Part shown: one piece after another, positions 43,333-51,864 of the stretch
Position numbering within the stretch: position 1 is the stretch's first letter
Layout of the letters: every line of letters begins with the position of its first letter
The notes under the pieces: generated by a model
Told to the model about the DNA's origin: nothing
Databases searched by the model: none
The model's input: the letters and a program-made list of their open reading frames with translations, nothing else
Position numbers and translations under genes: made by a program
NCBI RefSeq assembly: GCF_022811925.1
Contig: NZ_CP065511.1
Span: 1,295,501 to 1,359,500 of the forward strand
Direction of reading: 5' to 3'
Source of the DNA: Cytobacillus oceanisediminis
GTDB taxonomy: Bacteria > Bacillota > Bacilli > Bacillales > Cytobacillaceae
Length of the DNA: 64,000 nucleotides

Positions 43333-43366
43333 AAAAGCTCCTTTTCACCCGAAAAGGAGCTTTTCT
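43333..43366. terminator. Bidirectional terminator
   Basis: Perfect AAAAGCTCCTTTTC / GAAAAGGAGCTTTT stem between the hydrolase gene and the reverse-strand MltG-like gene. Confidence 0.9.
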
Positions 43367-43869
43367 TACTTAAAAATAACCGAAATGATCTCGTCTGTCG
43401 TCATTCCGCTTTCTATTTCAAACGTACCGGGACGCAAATCGTTCTCAAGGCCCCGTTTTTCTACATCTTTATAGAATTGGACTCCGCTTTCAATAATATG
43501 GGCTTTTTCAAGCGCGTTCCCCACGTCAATGCTGGTCATTCCCATTGATACGGTTAAAATAGTCCTGTAAACAACTTTTTCGCCAGTTTTGTCCTCAGTT
43601 TTCTCTTCTGCTTTTTCATCTTTTTTCTCGCTGGACTTTGCTGCGGCAGCGAGCTGTTTGCTCCATTCAGCTTCAGTGTTGACGACGTAGCCTTTAGATG
43701 CGAGCAATTCAATCATTTCTTTATCTGACAGCTTTTCTGCTTTCTCTGTCTTCTCAGAAGGCTTTTCTGTACTCTTTGCTTCAGAAGGTCCAAAAAGGTA
43801 GACGCTTCCTGTCAAGATGGCCGCCGCTAAAAGGCCTGCTGCAAAACTGCGCAAGGTATTGGGTGTCAT
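43366..43869 (-). CDS. Short MltG/YceG-like membrane protein
   Basis: A 167-residue protein with an N-terminal membrane segment (SFAAGLLAAAILTGSVYLFG), a Lys/Glu/Ala-rich linker (about 30-100) and a C-terminal domain reading TVSMGMTSIDVGNALEKAHI, ESGVQFYKDVEKRGLENDLR and PGTFEIESGMTTDEIISVIF. The last part matches the LysM-like substrate-binding region of endolytic transglycosylase MltG/YceG but the catalytic domain is absent, so it is probably a cell-wall binding or regulatory protein, not an enzyme. It is translationally coupled to the gene upstream (ATGA overlap). Confidence 0.75.
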   Translation of the reverse strand: MTPNTLRSFAAGLLAAAILTGSVYLFGPSEAKSTEKPSEKTEKAEKLSDKEMIELLASKGYVVNTEAEWSKQLAAAAKSSEKKDEKAEEKTEDKTGEKVVYRTILTVSMGMTSIDVGNALEKAHIIESGVQFYKDVEKRGLENDLRPGTFEIESGMTTDEIISVIFK

Positions 43870-44243
43870 TGGGCAACCATGCTCCTTTCACCTTTGTTTG
43901 CTGAATAAGGCAGGAGCATCAGGTCGACCTCGTTAGGTGTAAGCTGTTTTTTTAATGCAATGCTTTCATTCGAATATCCGCGTTTATGCATATCCAGTAC
44001 TTCGCGAAGCAATAGTCTTTCTTCTGATGGCCCGCTCATTGCCCCGGATTGCTTTGCTGTAATCTCAGCATCCAATTCAATATTTCTGATTTGCTGCTGC
44101 AGTTCATGAATTTCATTTTTTAATGTAAAAGTAACCTGATCGATTTGCTGCTCAATATTTGATTTGGATTGCGCCGTTTTTAAAAACGATAAAATGAGCA
44201 GCACGACTGCTGAACCAAATAATATGGCGATTACCCATCCCAT
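43866..44243 (-). CDS. Membrane-anchored coiled-coil protein (125 aa)
   Basis: A 125-residue protein with one N-terminal membrane segment (WVIAILFGSAVVLLILSFL), a coiled-coil stretch (IEQQIDQVTFTLKNEIHELQ and on) and a C-terminal helix-turn-helix-like piece, DMHKRGYSNESIALKKQLTP followed by NEVDLMLL, which resembles the recognition part of sigma-like or DUF6115-type proteins. TTAAGGGAGG precedes the ATG. It precedes the MltG-like gene, with which it overlaps by four bases, so the two probably act together at the membrane. Confidence 0.7.
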   Translation of the reverse strand: MGWVIAILFGSAVVLLILSFLKTAQSKSNIEQQIDQVTFTLKNEIHELQQQIRNIELDAEITAKQSGAMSGPSEERLLLREVLDMHKRGYSNESIALKKQLTPNEVDLMLLPYSANKGERSMVAQ

Positions 44244-44430
44244 CCTAAAATCCTCCCTTATGTAAACACATTTTTTCTAGGTATCTATTTTTTTACCAAA
44301 CTAAATTATACCTTTATTGCCGGGGGATTTCGAATGATAACCTCAAAATAACACGATAGTCCCGTTTTTATGTAAGAAAAAGGAGCGGATGGTAAATCTT
44401 TTTGCTTATTAGCTAAAGAAATAAGAGGGC

Positions 44431-44457
44431 AAAAAACCCGGTCCATACGGGACCAGG
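44431..44457 (-). terminator. Terminator of the YerD-like gene
   Basis: On the reverse strand CTGGTCC / GGACCGG stem with T6 tail, just past the glutamate-synthase-like gene. Confidence 0.85.
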
Positions 44458-44467
44458 CATCAGTTTG

Positions 44468-46075
44468 TCAGCTTTCTTTCTGCAGCTGTGCGCGTTTGGC
44501 TGCATGCAGTATATCTTCAATAGGAGAGACTCTGCCGAATTTATCTTTATGAACAATGTGTTTTCTTTCGAATTGAGTCGGATTATCGATTCCTGCAGCT
44601 GCCGCAAGATTAAATAGTCCTTCTCTTAGAGAGATGACATAGTTGCAGACACGGTAATGCTTTTCATCAACAATCAATCCATCCTGCAGCTTTTTGTCGG
44701 TTGTCGCAACCCCTGCAGGACAGTGATTTGTATGACAGACTTGGGCCATGATGCAGCCGACGCTGATCATAAAACCCCTGGCGATATTGACCAGATCCGC
44801 TCCCATCGCAAGAGCAATGGCAATTTTATCAGGAGTGATTAATTTACCGGAAGCGATAATTTTTACACGGTCCCTGACTCCGTACTCTCTCAGCATTTCA
44901 TCCACAACAGTCAGGGCGGATTGGATGGGGAGGCCCACACTGTCTGCAAGCTCTTGATAAGTAGCGCCTGTTCCGCCTTCACCGCCATCAACTGTAATAA
45001 AATCAGGGCCTTTGCCGCTCTCCTTCATATAGGAAATCATGTTCTCAAGGGCATCAAGATCGCCTACCACTATTTTCATTCCGACAGGTTTTCCGCCTAC
45101 ACTCCGGAGCTCCTCAATAAAGTCGAACATAGAAGGGGCATCATCAAATTCATAAAAACGGTTTGGACTGTTAATCGTTTTGCCAACCTCTACAAGCCGG
45201 ATACTGGCAATTTCTTCGGTTACTTTTTCACCTTCAACATGGCCGCCGCGGGTTTTCGCACCCTGCGCAAGCTTTAGTTCAAAGGCTTTTACCTCAGGCA
45301 GTTCACTTTTCTTTTTAAATTCTTCCCATGAAAATTCCCCGTTTGCCTTTCGGACGCCGAACATATCAGGGCCAATTTGCATAATAATATCCGGGCTTCC
45401 GGCCAAATGGTACTGAGACAGACCGCCTTCACCGGTATTCATCCAGGTGCCTCCGGCAAGGCCAAGACCTTTTGAAAGGGCAGTGATCGCCTTTTCGCCA
45501 AGAGAGCCATAGCTCATGGCCGATTGGCCGACAAGTCCCTTGACTCTGAATGGCTGCCGGCAGGTCTTTTCTCCAAGCACAACCGCATCTTCATCCCGCA
45601 GATAGTAAGGATTGGCCAATTTTTCTTCGCTGTGTTCCTTTCTTGAAAACAGGTTGTCTCCATCCACTTTATAAACTCGTGTTTTAACTTTCTGTGTATT
45701 ATCCACCTTCATTTCATCAACGAGTTTAGGGAACAAGGTATTGCGTATATAGAAGCCTTCTTCATTAAAATCTCTTATAGAGCCGAATCCTATTAACCTT
45801 TCTTTGTATTTGCCGGCTTTGACAACATCCTGGTATTCTTTTCTCGAAAAAGGCTTGCCTTCTGTATCATTATTGAATAGGTATTGTCTTAACTCTGGCC
45901 CTACTTTTTCTGTGATGTATCGCACCTTCCCAATTACAGGGAAGTTTCTGAGTATGGAGTGCTGTTTCTGCCTGTCATCTTTTACATACCAATAAATAAA
46001 TAGAATAACTGGTACAAAAATAACGAATGCAATAAATAGAAATAATGCAATAACAAGGTAATCTATTAAACTCAT
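44468..46075 (-). CDS. yerD: FMN-binding glutamate synthase family protein (YerD-like)
   Basis: A 535-residue membrane-anchored protein with the FMN/Fe-S catalytic barrel of glutamate synthase. An N-terminal hydrophobic segment (LVIALFLFIAFVIFVPVILF) anchors it. The barrel includes GLVGQSAMSYGSLGEKAITA, the EGGLSQYHL loop, DFITVDGGEGGTGATYQEL and the 3Fe-4S cysteines in VGCIMAQVCHTNHCPAGVAT. Glutaminase and reductase domains are missing, so it is not a normal glutamate synthase; archaeal-type or YerD function is unknown. AAGGAGG precedes its ATG, 15 bases after the NAD-binding protein gene, with which it forms a reverse-strand operon. Confidence 0.9.
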   Translation of the reverse strand: MSLIDYLVIALFLFIAFVIFVPVILFIYWYVKDDRQKQHSILRNFPVIGKVRYITEKVGPELRQYLFNNDTEGKPFSRKEYQDVVKAGKYKERLIGFGSIRDFNEEGFYIRNTLFPKLVDEMKVDNTQKVKTRVYKVDGDNLFSRKEHSEEKLANPYYLRDEDAVVLGEKTCRQPFRVKGLVGQSAMSYGSLGEKAITALSKGLGLAGGTWMNTGEGGLSQYHLAGSPDIIMQIGPDMFGVRKANGEFSWEEFKKKSELPEVKAFELKLAQGAKTRGGHVEGEKVTEEIASIRLVEVGKTINSPNRFYEFDDAPSMFDFIEELRSVGGKPVGMKIVVGDLDALENMISYMKESGKGPDFITVDGGEGGTGATYQELADSVGLPIQSALTVVDEMLREYGVRDRVKIIASGKLITPDKIAIALAMGADLVNIARGFMISVGCIMAQVCHTNHCPAGVATTDKKLQDGLIVDEKHYRVCNYVISLREGLFNLAAAAGIDNPTQFERKHIVHKDKFGRVSPIEDILHAAKRAQLQKES

Positions 46076-46090
46076 TTTATCCTCCTTCTA

Positions 46091-46720
46091 TTAAAACTGG
46101 CTTAGGGCTTCACGGATAGCGGTGTCGCCAGAGGCTGCCTCTATGGTTGAATTAAAGATAGCTTCTTTATCAATAGACTCTACCAGAACTTCGGCTGCGT
46201 CCTCACGCGGAATCTCAGCATCCCGATCATGGATTTTCTCTGACAGGGTAATCTTTCCGCTTCCGGGCTTGTCAGTTAATTGGCCAATCCGGATAACCGT
46301 GTAGACCAGATCGGCAGCTTTAAGCATATCTTCTGGAAGATCCTTCGCCGCAATCTTGCGGGAAGGGTCCGTTTCACTTTCCTCCGCTTTGACTGCACTC
46401 ATCATCACAAATCGTCTGACATCGGATTTTTGTGCCAATTGGATGATATCTGAAATAGATTGGTGATCGACCATGACTGTTTTGCTCGTATGTTTTTTAG
46501 GATTGACGCCTGTTAAATAAATCACTGCATCTGATTCCTGGAGATGGGGGATTAGCTTTTGCTCGTCATAAACAATTGCATGGGCTGCACCAAGTTTTAC
46601 AAGATCTTCAATTTGGTTTTCATTTGCGGCAACGGCAAGAGCTTCAAGCTTCCTATCTGCGAGCTTCCTGATTACATGCTCACCCACATCTCCATTGGCA
46701 CCGATTACAATCACTTTCAT
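46091..46720 (-). CDS. NAD(P)-binding SDR-like oxidoreductase (YhfK/YwnB-like)
   Basis: A 209-residue atypical short-chain dehydrogenase of the NmrA/NAD(P)-binding-like group. The nucleotide-binding motif is VIVIGANGDVGEHVIRKLAD (3-22), followed by the Asp strand SDAVIYLTGVNPK, and the later VRRFVMMSAVKAE and YTVIRIGQLTD segments. No catalytic Tyr-x-x-x-Lys is apparent, as usual for this group. I use ATG 46720, preceded by AAGGAGGCG; the longer frame from 46753 has no ribosome binding site. yerD follows on the same strand. Confidence 0.88.
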   Translation of the reverse strand: MKVIVIGANGDVGEHVIRKLADRKLEALAVAANENQIEDLVKLGAAHAIVYDEQKLIPHLQESDAVIYLTGVNPKKHTSKTVMVDHQSISDIIQLAQKSDVRRFVMMSAVKAEESETDPSRKIAAKDLPEDMLKAADLVYTVIRIGQLTDKPGSGKITLSEKIHDRDAEIPREDAAEVLVESIDKEAIFNSTIEAASGDTAIREALSQF

Positions 46721-46783
46721 GCTAACGCCTCCTTTTCTACCCTTTTTCCACATAGGGTTTATTTAAAACCAAAATTAGGCAAA

Positions 46784-46808
46784 CAAAAAAGCGGCCCATT
46801 AGGACCGC
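46784..46808 (-). terminator. Orphan reverse-strand hairpin
   Basis: On the reverse strand GCGGTCC / GGGCCGC stem with a TTTTTTGTTT tail. No convincing gene lies directly upstream, so it may end a short transcript or act as a leader element of the SDR-yerD operon. Confidence 0.6.
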
Positions 46809-47045
46809 GCTGGTATAGGATGATTCCGCTTTCACTTGCACTATGAATGTACATTGCCCTGCATGCCCAAAGCAGAGATCGCCGCATATAAAATTTTGGC
46901 CAAGAATTTCTTTTATCTGATGTGAAGGCCCCAGTTGCAGTGTGGATGGCTGCACCTTTGCCCAGTTCATGAACGATATCTATTTTTGTTTATTTCTTAT
47001 ATAATAAGTTATGATTAGCACGACGCGAAAGGAAGTAATAAAATC

Positions 47046-47231
47046 TTGAAAAATAGGAAGCTTATTGTCATCCCCATTATGATTCTTGTAGCTGCAGCTG
47101 CAATGTGGATGCTTAATAAAGATTATCAGCAAATAGATATGCTGATCCGATTTATGATAGCAGCTGGTGCAGCACTATTATCAGGAGTCATCTCATATTT
47201 TTTATTCAAGCCGGAAAAAGAAGAACAATAA
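47046..47231 (+). CDS. Small two-segment membrane protein (61 aa)
   Basis: A 61-residue protein with two predicted membrane segments (LIVIPIMILVAAAAMWML and MIAAGAALLSGVISYFLF) and a short charged C-terminus, KPEKEEQ. TTG start with AAAGGAAG upstream, and a terminator follows at once, supporting a real single gene. I do not recognise a family. Confidence 0.7.
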   Translation: MKNRKLIVIPIMILVAAAAMWMLNKDYQQIDMLIRFMIAAGAALLSGVISYFLFKPEKEEQ

Positions 47232-47234
47232 AGA

Positions 47235-47272
47235 TGCCTGCTCCCTGGAAAGGGGACAGGCATTTCTTTTTG
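47235..47272 (+). terminator. Rho-independent terminator
   Basis: ATGCCTGcTCCC / GGGGACAGGCAT stem followed by TTCTTTTT, after the 61-residue gene. Confidence 0.85.
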
Positions 47273-47320
47273 GAACTTTTACCATTCGGTTTCGTATATA
47301 AGCTGAAGGAGTTGATAGAG

Positions 47321-47509
47321 GTGAATCATGTTAAGGAATGCCCAAGATGCAAAGGTACGGAATTTGCGGAAGGCACCGACTTCATGCCGGTTAAACCATT
47401 AAATAAAAAACTCTCCGCTGGATCTTTGAAAATCTATCGCTTTTGTTTAAGCTGCGGAGAAGTTGTTTCTATTAGAGTTGATAATCCAGGTAAGTTTAGA
47501 AGCCGGTGA
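47321..47509 (+). CDS. Small zinc-ribbon protein (62 aa)
   Basis: A 62-residue protein with two CxxC pairs, VKECPRCKGTEF and RFCLSCGEVVS, spaced about 30 residues apart, a typical zinc ribbon. GTG at 47321 is preceded by AAGGAG; the longer frame from 47234 lies inside the upstream terminator, so I reject that start. Function unknown. A direct repeat follows the stop. Confidence 0.7.
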   Translation: MNHVKECPRCKGTEFAEGTDFMPVKPLNKKLSAGSLKIYRFCLSCGEVVSIRVDNPGKFRSR

Positions 47510-47520
47510 TGGATGAGAAT

Positions 47521-47621
47521 GCTTCATGAAGCCGAAAACCAGGAAGCAAAGAGAAAAATGGTCGCCATGGGGGCTTCATGAAGCCGAAAATCAGGAAGCG
47601 AAGAGAAAAATGGTCGCCATG
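47521..47621. repeat. Two near-identical 49-bp direct repeats
   Basis: Copy 1 is 47521-47569 and copy 2 is 47573-47621, with two differences. Each starts with the perfect palindrome GCTTCATGAAGC and ends GGTCGCCATG. A partial third start, GCTTCATGAA, follows at 47623. No open frame accounts for them. Confidence 0.85.
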
Positions 47622-47654
47622 CGCTTCATGAATCGCTTCATCCACCCAGCACTC

Positions 47655-48884
47655 TTATTTCTTCCGCTTAAGCAGCTGTAAATCAATGTACAGCTGGCAT
47701 CTTGTGTTAAAGTCATCAAAGTCGATGGATGTTAAATCTGTAATTTGTTTCATTCGGTATTTTAATGTATTTGTATGGATGAAAAGCTGTTCCGCAGTCG
47801 GCTTAAGGCGGCAGTTGTTCAATAAATATACTTCAAGCGTCTTCAGCAGGCTGGTTTGGCTTTCCAGGTCTTTTTTCTGTAGCTTCATAAGGTCTTCATT
47901 TACATATTTAGTCAGGCTGTTATGCTGAGCAATAGGTTCTAAATACCGGAATACCCATAGCTTTTTATATTCATAAGGCAATTCTTCAGGTGATCCAATG
48001 AATTTGGCGGCTTTGATGACCTCCCGAGCCTCTGCATAGCTTTTGCGCAGTTTTAGGATGGAGGAATATTCTCCTCCGATCCCTGCATACACAGTCTGCG
48101 ATCTGAATTGGCTAAGAACGGTATTGGTTAATTCATGTGCGTCTTCTGATAGGCTGCCAGGTGCAGGGGAGCTGCTGCCGATCATGACGATAATTTCATG
48201 CTGGTTTGTAAATATGTGAGCTGGATGGCTGAGGGCATTCGCGAACAGCCGAACGGTTTCATTTAATTCCGCAAATATCTCTTCATCTGCCTGCACGACA
48301 GTAAATACATTGATTATATAGGCCTCCGGGAGGATGATCTTAACATTGGCGGCCTCCCATTTGATCTGATCTTCCGTCTGATAGGTACGATCAATAATCT
48401 TTTGGTAAAATTGATGTTTTTCTTCTTCTTTGCGAAGTTTTTTCAGGTTTTTCTGATATAATAGCTTTCCAATATGGAAGGAAACATCATGCAGAAAGTC
48501 CATTTCGCTTTCTGATAGAGAGCCTTCTAATTCCTGAACCCATATAAAACCCAGTATCTGCTCTTTATATTTTGCACTTACCACTATGCGCTGGTTAAGG
48601 CCGATTTCTTCCATTTTCTTAATTCTAAAAGGCTCAGGAATTGTCTTTAATTGATCAACAATGCCTTCATCCATGAATTTCTCCAAAATGGGAATGGGCC
48701 ATCTCTTCGAAAATATAGTCTGCTGATTCGCCAAATCAAAATGTTCAATATAATACGAGCTATAGGCCAGCAGCGAGAATTGTTCATCCTCGATGACAAC
48801 GGGCTTCTTTAAAAAAGTGCTGACCATTTCTGTGATCTCATCAATATCTGCCATATTAAGGATTTTCTCCAGCGGCTGGCTCAT
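47655..48884 (-). CDS. putR: PucR-family transcriptional regulator of proline use (PutR-like)
   Basis: A 409-residue PucR/CdaR-type regulator. It has an N-terminal sensing domain with LKKPVVIEDEQFSLLAYSSY, a middle GGDEF-related-like region (GIGGEYSSILKLRKSYAEAR), and a C-terminal helix-turn-helix LKPTAEQLFIHTNTLKYRMK. Proline-responsive activators of this family (PutR) control putBCP in Bacillus subtilis. It lies on the same strand just beyond putP, but a terminator separates them, so it has its own promoter. Regulation by proline is inferred from the neighbours. Confidence 0.88.
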   Translation of the reverse strand: MSQPLEKILNMADIDEITEMVSTFLKKPVVIEDEQFSLLAYSSYYIEHFDLANQQTIFSKRWPIPILEKFMDEGIVDQLKTIPEPFRIKKMEEIGLNQRIVVSAKYKEQILGFIWVQELEGSLSESEMDFLHDVSFHIGKLLYQKNLKKLRKEEEKHQFYQKIIDRTYQTEDQIKWEAANVKIILPEAYIINVFTVVQADEEIFAELNETVRLFANALSHPAHIFTNQHEIIVMIGSSSPAPGSLSEDAHELTNTVLSQFRSQTVYAGIGGEYSSILKLRKSYAEAREVIKAAKFIGSPEELPYEYKKLWVFRYLEPIAQHNSLTKYVNEDLMKLQKKDLESQTSLLKTLEVYLLNNCRLKPTAEQLFIHTNTLKYRMKQITDLTSIDFDDFNTRCQLYIDLQLLKRKK

Positions 48885-48961
48885 TAAGGCTCCCTCCTAA
48901 ACATTGCTGTTCTTATTATAGTGAAAAATAATGGGAGGCACCACTCGAATTTTGCAGAAAG

Positions 48962-48994
48962 AAAAAGGACCGGGCATTTTCTTGGCCCAGTCCT
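48962..48994 (-). terminator. Terminator of putP
   Basis: On the reverse strand GGACTGGGCC / GCCCGGTCC stem with TTTTTC tail, between putP and putR. Confidence 0.85.
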
Positions 48995-49006
48995 GATAAG
49001 TTTAGG

Positions 49007-50470
49007 TTATTTTAAGGATTTTTCAAAGTCAGCAAATTGTTTTTCGATTTCTGCAGATGGCTTTGCAGTTAGAAGGCTTACCACTATGATGGCAATTAAG
49101 CTGGCAGCAAAGCCTGGAATCATTTCATAAAGCACATCAGATAATCCGGCTTGAGACCAAATTATTACAGTGCTTGCCCCAACAATCATTCCTGCTAATG
49201 CTCCCCATCTTGTCATGCGCTTCCAATATAAGCTAAGAATGATAAGAGGTCCGAAAGCGGATCCGAAACCAGCCCATGCATACCCCACAAGGTCTAGAAT
49301 CGTTTCATTTTTCTCCCATGAAATAATCAATGCAATGATAGAAACCAGCAATACAGATAATCTTCCTATTGTAACTAGTTCTTTATCTGTCGCTGAGCGG
49401 CGGAAGAATGTTTTATATAAATCTTCCGTTAATGAACTTGATGTTACAAGCAGCTGGGATGAGATGGTACTCATGATAGCTGCGAGAATTGCCGAGATTA
49501 AAAAGCCGGTAATGATCGGGTGAAATAAGACTTCGCCAAGTAGGATGAAAATGGTTTCAGGGTCGTCTATTGAAATGCCTGTATCAGCAACATATGCGAT
49601 ACCGACGAAACCTGTCAGCATAGCTCCAATACTCGAGAAAATCATCCAGCCCATCCCAATGCGGGTGGCTTTCTTGATTTCTTTAACAGAACTGATAGCC
49701 ATAAAACGGACGATAATATGAGGCTGGCCAAAGTAGCCAAGGCCCCATGCAAAAAGGGAAATGATGCCTAATAGACTTGTCCCTTTAAAGACATCAAGGA
49801 AAGCTGGATTGATTGTTCTTGCAGTATCAATTGCCGGCCCAAATCCGCCAACATGGAAAAGTGTTACTAGTGGTACAAGAATGAGGGCGATAAACATAAT
49901 CAAACCTTGAACAAAGTCTGTCCAGCTAACCGCAAGAAATCCTCCAAATAGCGTATATGCTACTACAACACCTGTAATGATCCATAAACCTGTATGGTAA
50001 TCCAGCCCGAAAGTGCTTTGGAATAATACTCCACCGGATACCATGCCTGATGATACATAAAAGGTAAAGAAAATTAAGATAACTAATCCTGAAATCAGGC
50101 GCAGGATTTTGGAAGCATCCCCGAAGCGGTTTTCTAGATAACCGGGAATCGTAATAGAATCATTGGCTACCTCAGTATATGTGCGAAGCCTTGGCGCAAC
50201 ATAGATCCAGTTCGCCCATGCCCCGAGAGTTAAGCCAAGGACAATCCAGGAAGCGCTTAAGCCAGTGGCATACATGGCTCCTGGGAGTCCCATCAGCAGC
50301 CAGCCGCTCATATCGGATGCACCCGCACTTAAAGCAGTTACTGCAGGACCCAGTGTTCGTCCGCCGAGCATGTAATCTGATAGATTGGAAGTCCGTTTAT
50401 AGGCATAATAGCCAATCCAAAGCATCCCAATCATATACACGGTAATGGATATAATTAATGCATAATCCAT
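49007..50470 (-). CDS. putP: Sodium/proline symporter PutP
   Basis: A 487-residue, roughly 13-segment Na+/proline symporter. The N-terminal substrate/Na+ motif is AGASDMSGWLLMGLPGAMYA (about 50-69), the segment IISLFAWGLGYFGQPHIIVR and the Na+-site SSQLLVTSSSLTEDLYK are typical. It transports proline for use as carbon and nitrogen source. The ribosome binding site AAAGGAGG precedes the ATG. It lies downstream of the putB gene, with a possible attenuator hairpin in the 156-base gap. Confidence 0.95.
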   Translation of the reverse strand: MDYALIISITVYMIGMLWIGYYAYKRTSNLSDYMLGGRTLGPAVTALSAGASDMSGWLLMGLPGAMYATGLSASWIVLGLTLGAWANWIYVAPRLRTYTEVANDSITIPGYLENRFGDASKILRLISGLVILIFFTFYVSSGMVSGGVLFQSTFGLDYHTGLWIITGVVVAYTLFGGFLAVSWTDFVQGLIMFIALILVPLVTLFHVGGFGPAIDTARTINPAFLDVFKGTSLLGIISLFAWGLGYFGQPHIIVRFMAISSVKEIKKATRIGMGWMIFSSIGAMLTGFVGIAYVADTGISIDDPETIFILLGEVLFHPIITGFLISAILAAIMSTISSQLLVTSSSLTEDLYKTFFRRSATDKELVTIGRLSVLLVSIIALIISWEKNETILDLVGYAWAGFGSAFGPLIILSLYWKRMTRWGALAGMIVGASTVIIWSQAGLSDVLYEMIPGFAASLIAIIVVSLLTAKPSAEIEKQFADFEKSLK

Positions 50471-50521
50471 TTGTAAGCCTCCTTTTTGTTAGTTTAACAA
50501 AATATTTAGATAAAATAAGCG

Positions 50522-50551
50522 ATGAGAAAGCAGTGGATTTGCTTTCTCATT
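50522..50551. terminator. Hairpin between putB and putP
   Basis: TGAGAAAGCA / TGCTTTCTCA stem. The tail is only weakly T-rich, so it may be a partial terminator or mRNA-processing signal rather than a full stop. Confidence 0.5.
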
Positions 50552-50626
50552 ACTTAGAAATCATGAATGGTTGTTTATTATTATAGCCATATTTTATTGT
50601 TTTGGAAGAAAAATAATTTTAAAGTT

Positions 50627-51562
50627 TTACTTTTTGAAAATGCCCTTAAATGCAAAAGCAATATTAGCCGGGCGTTCAGCGAGCCTTCTCATGAAATATC
50701 CATACCAGTCCATTCCATAAGGTACATAGACACGCATCTTATAGCCTTGCTTTGCCAGTTCCAGCTGTGTTTTATTCCTCATGCCATAGAGCATTTGGAA
50801 TTCAAAGCGATCGTTTGGAATGTTATGCTTCTTTGCCAATTTTTTTGTGTACTTGATGATCTGATCATCGTGAGAAGCTATTGCTGTATAATTTCCATTT
50901 AACAGACTTTGCTCAATTAATTTCTTATAGTTTTCATCTACATCTGTCTTTTCAGGAAATGCATGCTCCGGTGATTCTTTATAAGCACCTTTTACCATTC
51001 TTAAGAAAGGCTGGTATTTTCCCAGATCCTCGAGGTCCTTTTCAGTCCGGTACAGGTAAGCCTGCAGAACTGTGCTTACACAGCTGTACTTCTCTTTAAA
51101 CTGTTTAAACAAATCGATAGTGGCCTGGCAGCGCGGTACATCCTCCATATCAATTGTCACCATTATCTTATGCTTCTCGGCAGTATCAAGAATTCTGGTC
51201 ATGTTTTTCACAACAAGATTATGATCGATATCCAGACCAAGGGAAGTCATTTTTAGGGATACTTGTGAATCAAGTCCTTCTTTGCTGATCATTTCAATGG
51301 TTGAAATACATTCCTCTGTACGTTCATTCGCGACTTCAACAGAATCAACAAATTCTCCCAAATGGTCAACTGTTACAGAAAGTCCTTGATTATTCAGATC
51401 TCTGATAAAACGGACGCTGCTCTTGAAATCAACCCCGCCAATTAATTTACCTGCGGCAAAACTTCCGCCTCTGTTCTGGGCAATTTTATTTAGCAAGCTA
51501 TTTTTTGATAAATATAGAAAAAAGTCTCTTGTAATCGCTTCCATTTTTTCAGGCACCTCCAA
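50627..51562 (-). CDS. putB: Proline dehydrogenase PutB
   Basis: A 311-residue FAD-dependent proline dehydrogenase, giving delta-1-pyrroline-5-carboxylate and passing electrons to the quinone pool. It shows FAD barrel segments such as FIRDLNNQGLSVTVDHLGE, KIMVTIDMEDVPRCQATIDL, LRMVKGAYKE (with catalytic Lys), FEFQMLYGMRNKTQLELAKQ and the C-terminal substrate motif VYVPYGMDWYGYFMRRLAER. This is the normal length for the monofunctional enzyme. The pyrroline-5-carboxylate dehydrogenase gene that usually follows in Bacillus is not present. Confidence 0.95.
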   Translation of the reverse strand: MEVPEKMEAITRDFFLYLSKNSLLNKIAQNRGGSFAAGKLIGGVDFKSSVRFIRDLNNQGLSVTVDHLGEFVDSVEVANERTEECISTIEMISKEGLDSQVSLKMTSLGLDIDHNLVVKNMTRILDTAEKHKIMVTIDMEDVPRCQATIDLFKQFKEKYSCVSTVLQAYLYRTEKDLEDLGKYQPFLRMVKGAYKESPEHAFPEKTDVDENYKKLIEQSLLNGNYTAIASHDDQIIKYTKKLAKKHNIPNDRFEFQMLYGMRNKTQLELAKQGYKMRVYVPYGMDWYGYFMRRLAERPANIAFAFKGIFKK

Positions 51563-51864
51563 TGGTTATATCTTTAGATTAATCTTACAATTCTGTGACA
51601 AGTTACGACAATGTTCATAAAAAACAAAGATTCTATATTTCTATTGTTGACTGAAGACAATGAAAGGCTGCATTTTCCAGACAATGAAACATCTGCATCA
51701 GTTTTAATTCTTTGATTACTGCTTCCCGGGAACTTCCGCTTTCTGTTGTCAATTAATATGTAAGAAAAGTTTCCATATTATTGTTTACATTGACAAGCAT
51801 TTGTATTTAAATAGTAATATAGTTTTGAATATTAACTTATTTCTGAAAACGGGGGTTAGAGAAA
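51563..51864. promoter_or_regulatory. Divergent putB-livJ intergenic region with a livJ promoter
   Basis: No gene seen. A SigA-like promoter lies at 51790-51820: TTGACA (51790-51795) and TAATAT (51815-51820), with a 19-base spacer; TAGTAA (51812-51817) gives a 16-base spacer. It points to livJ. I see no recognisable promoter for putB. Confidence 0.5.

Noticed and set aside
46737..46970. 77-codon reverse-strand open frame upstream of the SDR gene
   Set aside because: It would read straight through the hairpin terminator and has no ribosome binding site.
46784..46970. T-box leader upstream of the SDR-yerD operon
   Set aside because: There is a terminator in the right place, but I cannot find the conserved T-box sequence or a clear specifier loop.
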